This document shows, piece after piece, positions 1 to 6,117 of a stretch of 8,900 bases of DNA. The notes below the pieces were generated by a model. It ran no database searches. It saw only the letters and a program-made list of their open reading frames with translations, and was not told the DNA's origin. The DNA is taken from NCBI GenBank assembly GCA_023405705.1, contig JAEXXR010000596.1:1-8900 (forward strand), given 5' to 3'. Position numbers and translations under genes: made by a program. The number at the start of each line of letters is the position of its first letter. Positions within the stretch are counted from its first letter, which is position 1. This DNA is from Actinomycetes bacterium. Its GTDB lineage: Bacteria > Actinomycetota > Thermoleophilia > Solirubrobacterales > Solirubrobacteraceae.

Positions 1-58
1 AGTGCGCGCGGCCCATGAACCCGTAGCCGACCATGCCGACGCCGATCTCACCCTCCAT
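1..58 (-). CDS. Gfo/Idh/MocA family oxidoreductase, N-terminal 19 codons only (gene runs off the left edge)
   Basis: Reading leftwards from ATG at 58-56 gives MEGEIGVGMVGYGFMGRAH. The stretch GVGMVGYGFMGRAH is the first beta strand and glycine-rich dinucleotide loop (GxGxxG-like, followed by the GRAH helix) that opens the Rossmann fold of Gfo/Idh/MocA oxidoreductases. These cytoplasmic enzymes use NAD(P) to oxidise or reduce sugars, inositols and related polyols. The substrate cannot be named because the substrate-binding C-terminal domain lies outside the window. The chosen ATG places the loop at the usual distance from the N-terminus. There is no Shine-Dalgarno sequence in front of it; instead a TATATT box sits 6 bases upstream, suggesting leaderless translation. 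Internal ATG codons (residues 9 and 15) are too late because they would cut the nucleotide-binding loop. Confidence in the family is good for so short a piece because the motif is distinctive. Confidence 0.8.
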   Translation of the reverse strand, partial: MEGEIGVGMVGYGFMGRAH

Positions 59-95
59 GCAACTAATATATCAGAACTGATGGGTCCCGATTGAA
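59..95 (-). promoter_or_regulatory. Candidate leaderless promoter with overlapping operator for the oxidoreductase gene
   Basis: In otherwise GC-rich DNA, 61-81 is clearly AT-rich. On the minus strand TATATT (65-70) resembles a sigma70-type -10 box and ends 6 bases before the ATG at 58, so transcription would begin at or next to the start codon. An inverted repeat (ATCAG, 2 bases, CTGAT; 70-81) abuts this box, and a second near-palindrome, CTGATATATTAG (63-74 read on the minus strand, one mismatched pair), covers it. Such placement is typical of repressor operators of sugar or polyol catabolic genes (GntR- or LacI-like), but the regulator cannot be identified. No good -35 box is seen; TTCAAT (90-95) has an over-long 19-base spacer. 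Confidence 0.45.
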
Positions 96-105
96 CCACC
101 GCACC

Positions 106-369
106 TCACTGTGTCTGTCCCTCGCTCCCTGCCAGCCCACGCTCGTCTTTCAACCACACCCAGGATCTTGTGAACTTCGTCAAGAAAGGGTCCTCGGTGA
201 TGGAGCTTGCGAAATCAGCGAAGGCCTCTTCCGCGACCAATAGGGACACAGCCCGTGCGCGGGTCCGACTTGCCTAGACGTCGGAGAGCATGTCGGGCGG
301 ATGAGCCCGGCCGCCACAGGCATCGGTGAGCCATCTCGCCGTAGCCAGCGCGGCAGGCCGAGTGCGCAG
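106..369 (-). pseudogene. Possible decayed gene remnant, frame broken by in-frame TAG codons
   Basis: One minus-strand frame reads protein-like for 31 codons (277-369; includes ALATARWLTDACGGRAHPPD), meets TAG at 274-276, then continues for 55 codons to TGA at 106-108. The second part includes LLVAEEAFADFASSITEDPF and later TRSWVWLKDERGLAGSEGQ. The aromatic and acidic content and mostly G/C third positions are more natural than in the neighbouring frames. A TAG also bounds the upstream side (370-372). The second piece could start at GTG 249-247, but no ribosome binding site precedes it. I recognise no family. It could equally be chance: a plus-strand frame over 170-277 also looks fairly protein-like. 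Confidence 0.2.
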
Positions 370-670
370 CTAGGTGAAACACCAGCAACCGGTGCGCCGC
401 GATGCAGCATCGGCGCCAACTGCCCGTTCGCAGGGACAGCTTCTGCCAGCGTGCTGCGGTGTGTGGCGAAAAGCGGTTTGACGGTCTAAGTGGGATGTGG
501 AGCCAGAGCGGCAAACGTCGGCCGCCTCGTTTGCGTGGCGCATTGGGCGTGATTTCCAGCGCGTCGCCGGACGGGGTGAGGCGGGCGCCGCCCCTCATGA
601 GTACACCGGCGCCGAGCCTGGATGCTGCAGATCCTCTCGACGGTGGGCAGCCTGCTAGCACCTGCTCGGC

Positions 671-1258
671 TCACCAGAAGCGCGGCGCGCCGTCGAGCTC
701 GTCGGAGCTTCTCGGCAGCAGGCGTTTGCCGCGAAGCGCAGCAGCGACGTCGGGCGTCGCCGCCGCCTCCAGCGAGTCGATCAGCTCTTCGCCGAAGCCC
801 TCTTCGAAGACGAAGGCGACGAAGTCATCGGTTACGGGCGAGATCGGCGGAGTCTTCGTGAGCCAGCGCGCCACTTGCTGCAGCACGAGGCGGTTCGGAA
901 GCTCCTCAACCTCCTCTGCGTACGCGGCGACGACGGCACTGGCCTCCGCGAGTGCCGTCGTCTCCTCGATCTCCGTCTCGATCGGTCCGATCGCCCATTC
1001 GTTCGTATCCCACACAAGCCGGAACGCGTCCCACTCCGTCTCCGCCGCGAGCGCGCGCACGCGATCGACCTCAAGCCCGACGTACACGACATCGGCACTC
1101 AGCGCCTCGTCGATCTCGTCAGGCGGGAAGGCCAGCGCGTACGCGGACGACGTCAACTCGATGTCCGCCAGCGCACGCTCCAACGCCGCGACGTTTTGCC
1201 GCACGACCACCTCAAGCGAGGATCGGACGTGCGGAGGGAAGTCGGCGGGAGAGGACAC
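671..1258 (-). CDS. Candidate immunity protein for the adjacent AHH nuclease toxin (195 aa, highly acidic, family not recognised)
   Basis: The proposed role is to bind and neutralise the C-terminal nuclease of the preceding gene inside the producing cell. This rests on position, size and charge, not on a recognised domain. The frame is open further upstream (ATG at 1360), but that would overlap the toxin tip by about 95 bases. GTG at 1258-1256 lies 5 bases after the toxin TGA and suits re-initiation or translational coupling; no strong Shine-Dalgarno is visible (only GAGA about 12 bases upstream). From this start I count about 38 Asp/Glu against 14 Lys/Arg. The composition suggests a soluble alpha/beta protein: no signal peptide and no membrane segment. 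Aromatic landmarks are YALAFPPDEIDEAL (about residues 40-53), a central segment containing EWDAFRLVWDTNEWAIGP (about 75-92) and the C-terminal APRFW. Toxins with AHH domains commonly have a small acidic partner gene directly downstream. A DUF4303-like or SUKH-type immunity family is possible, but I cannot confirm it. Confidence 0.7.
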   Translation of the reverse strand: MSSPADFPPHVRSSLEVVVRQNVAALERALADIELTSSAYALAFPPDEIDEALSADVVYVGLEVDRVRALAAETEWDAFRLVWDTNEWAIGPIETEIEETTALAEASAVVAAYAEEVEELPNRLVLQQVARWLTKTPPISPVTDDFVAFVFEEGFGEELIDSLEAAATPDVAAALRGKRLLPRSSDELDGAPRFW

Positions 1259-1263
1259 CGCGG

Positions 1264-4200
1264 TCAGTTTCTCGGCGTGCCGACGTCGAAGGTACCCCCG
1301 GCCAGGGCGCCCACTGCGTTCTGAAGCACCTCGTGGAGATCGTTCTGCCCGTTGGGACATCTTTCCGTCTGGGTTCTCAGGACGTTGCTCATTCGTCCGC
1401 GGAGATCGTCGAAGTACTCGTCGCGGCGCGTATCAGGATGGTATGCGCGATCTGCATAGGCGGCTCTCACAAGCGCGTCGTGCGCTTGGAGCTTCAGGTA
1501 CGCGGGATTTGGTCTGCCCGTGGATCTCAGCGTTCGCCGCAGCCCGTCGCCGCGAAGGAAGACGCCGTTGCGGGCGTGATTGGGGTGGACCTTGCAGCGG
1601 AACATGAGCGCTTGTATATCCGCGGCACGAGCCTCCGATCCGGGCACGACGTGATGTGCAGCCCACGGGCGCTTGACACCGTCCGGCGCCCACGGTTCGT
1701 GGCCCAACGTTCTGCGCAGTTGCGCAGAGCTTGACCGACGTCTGGTGTCCTCGGGGTCGCGCGCGTTCAGTTTGAGCATGGCGCGAAAGCCTGCCACCTC
1801 GCGGCGTCGTCGCTCGCTTTCGACGGGGCATCCGACTCTCACGGTGTCGTCTATGTCGGTCCAGAACTCGCGGGTGTAGGGCAGTGCCTCGTCGCGGACG
1901 TATCTGAGTTGCCCGACGACTATGTAGTCGCGGTTGCCGGCCATATTGGGCATGCAGATGGCGCTTATTCCGCGGACTTTGACGTCGTGGAAGCTCCTGG
2001 GCCTTATCGTTATGACTCTTTCCGCGCCCACTGGTCTGACGTCGTTCTCGTTGACTCTGAAGGCAGGCTGGGCTGTCATGACGACGTGCGTGGTGCTGTC
2101 GCGGATGACGCAATTAACCAGGAGCTGTGCCTCGACGAACGTTTCCACCTTGACGAACTCTCTGTAGTTCGGCTCGTCGTTTCTCGCACGCATGTAGTCC
2201 AGACGCGGAACGCATGCGCCTGGATCGGGTGCGACGCCGAACGGCTCCGCCGGCGGCTCCGGGTCTCTTCTAACGGTCAGCGTCGATGTCGCGGGGCCCG
2301 ACATGTTGCCGACCATGTCGAGCGACCGCAGCTCGACCTCGACCTCGTCGTTCAATCTGACGCCTCTGAGGTCAGCGTCGCTACCACCGGTGCGGTTCCA
2401 CGCCGAGAACGTGCCGCCTGTGAGCCGCCAGCGGTACTCGCTCGCTCGCAAGCCCGCGCCGTTGAGCCCGCCGGGCAGCTCCGAATCGTCGCCCTCCATC
2501 CAGTCGAGCGTGACTTGGCCAGCGGACGCGTCGAAGTCGCGCAGCGCAATCCGTGATGGGAATGAGGGCGCTGTGCGGTCGACGATGATCGAGACCCCTT
2601 CACCGGCGACGCTGCTGTTGCCGGCTGCATCGACCGCAGTGACGGCAACAGTGACCTCTCCCTCGGGGACGAGTGTCGTGTCGAGGTCGAGATGCGCTCT
2701 CTGGGTCTCCGGGCAGCCGCCCGTGCAGTTTGAGTCAACTCTGTCGAGCACGGTCCCGCCGCGCTCAATCGCGATCGATCTGACGCCCGTGCCGTCGATG
2801 TCCTCGGCGAGCACCTCAAGCCCGAGCAGACCTGAGCCGGCGTAGGCGCCGTCGCGATCGGCGAGTGTGCCAGAGAGGACGAGCTCGGGCCCGACCTCGT
2901 CACTCGGCACGAGCACCACCGTGACCTGCGTCGCGAAGACGCTTCCTGCGTTGCCGATCCGGTCGAACGGTTTCACCTCGAGGTCAACCACCTCGCCTTC
3001 ATGCGAGCCGGGAAGCGCGAACGAATGCCCGGCAGTTGGCTGCCATGCGCTCCACGCGCCACCGGAGCGTCTGAAGCGGTAGGCGTGCTCGCCGAGGCCG
3101 CTGCCCGGCGTTGCGTCCGGCAACGGCGGGTCTACGGCGCCGCTCCATCCCACGGTGGCCGTCGTCTCTCCCTCCGGGACGGAGGCGCCAGCGCTCATTC
3201 CGGCGATGTTCGGACCGGTGCGGTCGATCGCGAGTCTCCAGAGTGGTCCGTTTGTGCGCTCGTCGTCGCCGTCGATAGTGTTGACGCGGTAGTCGTAGAG
3301 GCCCTCCGGGTCGAACGTTGGGTCGTATGACAACGTCTCACGCACACGGTTCGGGCAGGTCTCCTCGTCACATGGTGCGACGCCGACTGCATCAACCTCG
3401 ATGTCGTCGACCTCCAGCTCGGTCAGCTGAATGCCGTCGGGAGCCTGCGCCGCCGTCACGTCGACCGTGAGCGCGTGGTCACCTCTCGTGTAGCCGCCGT
3501 CGAGCGCAGTGATCGGGCCGCTCGGCACGATCACCGCTGCGCTGCCGGTTTGGATGAGGTCGACGACGAGCGTGTACGGGTCGAAGAAGTAGACGGTTCG
3601 CGGAGACGCAGGTCTCTCCGACCAAACCCACCCGCTTTCGCCGTCATAGCCGGTGGCCGGTTGGTCGTTGCCGGCCGCGTCGACGGGCGTGATCAACGCG
3701 GGATACGCGGTAGCACCGTGATATGAGATTTTGAGGGCGGTTCTGTCGGGCAGGTCAATGCGCGTAAGGCGTGCGGAACTGTCGTAGGAGTATCTCGTGC
3801 GGTCGCCGTCCGGGGAGATGTAGGCGGCGAGGTTGTCGTCGCCGTCGTAGTCGTATCTGTGGACGGCGCCGCCGTTCTCGGTGATCGTGCGCAGATCGCC
3901 GTTTAGGTCGTAGCCGGCGACCGCGGTGCGGCCGGTGCTGTCTGAAAGCGAGGCGAGCCCGTGCGAACCGAAGTGGATGTCGATCGTGTAGCCGTCAGCC
4001 TGTCTGGTCTGGCGGAGGTCGCCGTCGGCGTCGAAGGTCCAAAGCTCGCCTGTGTCGCCGTACTGGATCGTGAACCCGCCCGCTGAGAGCTCCGTCAGTG
4101 TCGCGTCGAGGCCGGGCGGAGCGGCGAAGGTGCCGTCGTCGCGGCGCTCGAAGACGCCGATGTGACCGCTCGGACCGGTGTAGACGTAGGAGTCGTCGAG

Positions 4201-5829
4201 CCCTTGGTGCTCAAGCCGGATCGTGCCGGCCGAGCCCTCGCTGCCGGTGTTGAAAACGCCGTCATAGCCCAGCCGCATGTGGAGCGAGTTGAAGTGGCGA
4301 ACGGTTGCAGCACGGCCGTCCGCTGGCTCCCAGCCGAGGTCGTTGGCCGACAGCACGAGATTGCCGTTAGGCATGTTCTGGCTCAATCTCGATCCATCGG
4401 CGAGCTCGAACGACTCGTAGGTGTGCTGAGGGAGGAGCCCGGTGTGTGGGCGCCAGCGGACCTTCACCTCGGCGTCGTCGAAGGAGTCGACGTGCGCTCT
4501 CGACTCGTCGGCCGCCTTCACAAGCAGGTTTGGACTTGTCTCGGCACCGGTGAGGAGGTCGCGCGCGAGCCGCGTTATGTCGAAGGCCATCCATCCGCTT
4601 CTCGGGTCGGCGTCGCCGGTCGAGCTCCGGTCGAGCCGCTGCGGGTCATAGTCGCCGCCTGGTCTGCCCCACAGCACTCTGCCGTCGCTCCGATTCCAGG
4701 TGACACCAGGCGTGAACCCTCTTGTGAGGTGATGGAGGTCGAGGTCGGACGCGGCGACGGGGTTCTGGCCGTTCAGATAGACCGCGAACCAGCTGTCAAT
4801 GATCTGCGACTCGTCCGGAATCGCGGAGCGGAAGTCCTGCAACTCGTACAGGTTGCGGTAGACGATCCCGCTCCCGTCACGGCCGACCCATGACTCGGCG
4901 AGCGCGCCATCGCACGCGGTCGTGTTGGATCTGGTGCCACTGCGGATCTCGCACACATGCTCCCAACCGCTGTAGACGCTCGGGTCGACGACGACGGGAA
5001 ATCTGCGTTCGGCGTTGCCCAGCCAGTCGGCGTCGAGGCGCAGAATCACGTGGTCGCGGCCGTCGACCCGCTGGAGCTCATAGGACGCGCCGCGGCTGAT
5101 CTCGCCGTCGGCGTCACGCATCCAGGGTGCTTGGAAGCCGAGCTGAGGCTGGCCGGAGGAGTCGACGAACGCGACATCGCCCGAGGCTCTGAGCTGCGGT
5201 CTGAGGGCGCCGGCGTCGATCTCAAAGCGGTAGGCGTCCGGTGCCTCGGAGGAGGTGAGCGTCAGGGTCTCCTTCAGCACGCGGCCGTCGACCTCGTAAG
5301 AGAGCTCGGTGTCAGTCTTGACGTCGGCATACTCGGCGACTTCTCCGCTGACGTCCGCCGGCGCGTCGCCCGAGCCAACGAGCGAGAAGGAGACGGCGTC
5401 GCCGTCCTCGCTGAAGCGCACCTCGCCGTTGGCCGTCGCGGGGATCTCCACATCGACATCGTTGGAGCGGACCTCCCACGAGCCGTCAGCCTGCCGCTCG
5501 AGGCGGTTGTCGATCGGCTGCCAGGCGCCGCCCGCGTCCCGGTGGTTCAGCGGCGCACCGGAGAAAGTCGTCTCCAGCATGCCGCCGGGCAGCCGGTGAG
5601 TCTGAGAGAACTCGGTACGCAGCGCCGGGACGTCCGACCCGACAACCGAACCTCCGCTCGCAGGCCGAGCCGACGGGTCGGCCGCAAGCACGGAGCCGCC
5701 GAGCGTGACGAGCGAGAGCGCCGCCATCACCCCCGCGCCACGCAACGCGGCCGGCCTCACCGGGCTCTTGCGTCCTCGTCCGCTCCGGTCACGTCGTCCA
5801 ACCGTCCGCCCAGCATGGCGAGCGCGCAT
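1264..5829 (-). CDS. Exported mosaic polymorphic toxin: DNRLRE-like and YD-repeat regions, Ig-like modules, C-terminal AHH nuclease
   Basis: Product of 1521 residues from ATG at 5829-5827, chosen because GGGGA lies 5 bases upstream and an export signal follows; the open frame to 6060 codes for low-quality sequence. Regions in order: Arg-rich n-region (about 1-29), hydrophobic core GVMAALSLVTLGG and a VLA-A cleavage site near 49/50; LNHRDAGGAWQPIDNRL (about 91-107), a motif common in actinobacterial secreted DNRLRE/Rhs-like proteins; a DNRLRE-like beta domain (about 284-460); a short degenerate YD-repeat stretch (about 590-713, e.g. YDYDGDDNLAAYISPDG); four beta-sandwich modules in A-B-A-B order (about 769-1186); a domain with four cysteines (1206, 1240, 1292, 1334); and a basic C-terminal toxin (about 1353-1521). 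The toxin shows AAHHVVPG with the AHH triad at 1391-1393, NGVFL at 1421-1425, and HPDTRRDEYF with His 1464 and Tyr 1472. These are the signature motifs of the AHH subfamily of HNH/Endonuclease VII nucleases, expected to cut DNA or RNA in a target cell. There is no transmembrane anchor or LPxTG sorting signal. The family call for the toxin tip is strong; target and export route are inferred. Confidence 0.85.
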   Translation of the reverse strand: MRARHAGRTVGRRDRSGRGRKSPVRPAALRGAGVMAALSLVTLGGSVLAADPSARPASGGSVVGSDVPALRTEFSQTHRLPGGMLETTFSGAPLNHRDAGGAWQPIDNRLERQADGSWEVRSNDVDVEIPATANGEVRFSEDGDAVSFSLVGSGDAPADVSGEVAEYADVKTDTELSYEVDGRVLKETLTLTSSEAPDAYRFEIDAGALRPQLRASGDVAFVDSSGQPQLGFQAPWMRDADGEISRGASYELQRVDGRDHVILRLDADWLGNAERRFPVVVDPSVYSGWEHVCEIRSGTRSNTTACDGALAESWVGRDGSGIVYRNLYELQDFRSAIPDESQIIDSWFAVYLNGQNPVAASDLDLHHLTRGFTPGVTWNRSDGRVLWGRPGGDYDPQRLDRSSTGDADPRSGWMAFDITRLARDLLTGAETSPNLLVKAADESRAHVDSFDDAEVKVRWRPHTGLLPQHTYESFELADGSRLSQNMPNGNLVLSANDLGWEPADGRAATVRHFNSLHMRLGYDGVFNTGSEGSAGTIRLEHQGLDDSYVYTGPSGHIGVFERRDDGTFAAPPGLDATLTELSAGGFTIQYGDTGELWTFDADGDLRQTRQADGYTIDIHFGSHGLASLSDSTGRTAVAGYDLNGDLRTITENGGAVHRYDYDGDDNLAAYISPDGDRTRYSYDSSARLTRIDLPDRTALKISYHGATAYPALITPVDAAGNDQPATGYDGESGWVWSERPASPRTVYFFDPYTLVVDLIQTGSAAVIVPSGPITALDGGYTRGDHALTVDVTAAQAPDGIQLTELEVDDIEVDAVGVAPCDEETCPNRVRETLSYDPTFDPEGLYDYRVNTIDGDDERTNGPLWRLAIDRTGPNIAGMSAGASVPEGETTATVGWSGAVDPPLPDATPGSGLGEHAYRFRRSGGAWSAWQPTAGHSFALPGSHEGEVVDLEVKPFDRIGNAGSVFATQVTVVLVPSDEVGPELVLSGTLADRDGAYAGSGLLGLEVLAEDIDGTGVRSIAIERGGTVLDRVDSNCTGGCPETQRAHLDLDTTLVPEGEVTVAVTAVDAAGNSSVAGEGVSIIVDRTAPSFPSRIALRDFDASAGQVTLDWMEGDDSELPGGLNGAGLRASEYRWRLTGGTFSAWNRTGGSDADLRGVRLNDEVEVELRSLDMVGNMSGPATSTLTVRRDPEPPAEPFGVAPDPGACVPRLDYMRARNDEPNYREFVKVETFVEAQLLVNCVIRDSTTHVVMTAQPAFRVNENDVRPVGAERVITIRPRSFHDVKVRGISAICMPNMAGNRDYIVVGQLRYVRDEALPYTREFWTDIDDTVRVGCPVESERRRREVAGFRAMLKLNARDPEDTRRRSSSAQLRRTLGHEPWAPDGVKRPWAAHHVVPGSEARAADIQALMFRCKVHPNHARNGVFLRGDGLRRTLRSTGRPNPAYLKLQAHDALVRAAYADRAYHPDTRRDEYFDDLRGRMSNVLRTQTERCPNGQNDLHEVLQNAVGALAGGTFDVGTPRN

Positions 5830-5834
5830 GTGAA

Positions 5835-5839
5835 TCCCC
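5835..5839 (-). promoter_or_regulatory. Ribosome binding site deciding the toxin start
   Basis: GGGGA on the minus strand lies 5 bases before ATG 5829-5827. It selects this start over the earlier in-frame ATG at 6060 and the later one at residue 35, which would remove the basic n-region of the signal peptide. A small hairpin (GCTGC, 4-base loop, GCAGC; 5851-5864) sits just upstream in the predicted leader; its function, if any, is unknown. Confidence 0.5.
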
Positions 5840-6091
5840 GATCGTCGTGTGCTGCGCCCGCAGCTGCTGAGCGCCCACAGCCCCTGTGCTGCCAATCCTG
5901 GCGCGTGCAGACTATCGCGCAGTAGCGTCAGAAACCATCGTTGTCCGTTCGCTGACGAGCAGTCGTCCTGCTCGACACGTGGCTCGCCTGCCTGTCGTTG
6001 ACGACCGTGCTCGCTCGCCGAAGCGCGGAGCCGCCGATGCGCGATCTGCGATTCGAACACGCGCCGACGTCGGCACGTCGCGTTTCGGAGT

Positions 6092-6117
6092 GCGGCGGAT
6101 GCCGACGACGCCGCCGC
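6092..6117 (-). terminator. Possible hairpin terminator directly after the helicase gene
   Basis: Immediately downstream of the helicase TGA, the minus strand can fold into a perfect 7-bp stem (GCGGCGG at 6111-6117 with CCGCCGC at 6092-6098, read on that strand) and a 12-base loop. There is no T-run after it, so it would be a GC-rich, U-less hairpin of the kind often seen in Actinomycetota. A chance hairpin in GC-rich DNA cannot be excluded. A separate 12-bp perfect palindrome, GCCGACGTCGGC, lies at 6063-6074 in the same gap. Confidence 0.3.

Larger units (their letters stand above)
59..670. other. Long gap without a convincing intact gene
   Basis: About 610 bases separate the oxidoreductase start from the immunity gene stop. 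Open frames exist on both strands (for example 301-489 plus and 215-661 minus), but their products are rich in Arg, Ser, Pro and Cys, match no family I know, and lack ribosome binding sites. Apart from the promoter at the left end and the broken frame at 106-369, I see no tRNA, no insertion-sequence ends and no terminator with a T-tract. A GC-rich imperfect hairpin around 572-598 (core GGCGG/CCGCC) could stop transcription from the immunity gene but lacks the T-run. Confidence 0.4.

Noticed and set aside
215..661. A 148-codon minus-strand open frame downstream of the immunity gene, considered as a second immunity or transposase gene
   Set aside because: The product is Arg/His/Pro/Cys-rich with no recognisable domain and no ribosome binding site, and no insertion-sequence ends flank it.
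1259..1360. Starting the immunity gene at ATG 1360
   Set aside because: It would overlap the toxin tip by about 95 bases and give a basic, low-complexity N-terminus unlike the acidic remainder.
402..1607. A 401-codon plus-strand open frame across the immunity gene and toxin tip
   Set aside because: The Ser/Ala/Arg-rich product is antisense to two better-supported genes and matches nothing.
5926..5957. CGTCAG and CTGACG inverted repeat with a 20-base gap upstream of the toxin
   Set aside because: The 6-bp arms with a wide gap are expected by chance in this GC-rich DNA, and the site is not placed against a clear promoter.
6050..6058. GTTCGAATC on the minus strand, resembling a tRNA T-loop
   Set aside because: The flanking bases do not form a T-stem or an acceptor stem, and there is no D-arm or anticodon arm upstream.
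5830..6060. Extending the toxin start to ATG at 6060
   Set aside because: The extra 77 residues look like non-coding translation and would bury the signal peptide; the ATG at 5829 has a ribosome binding site.
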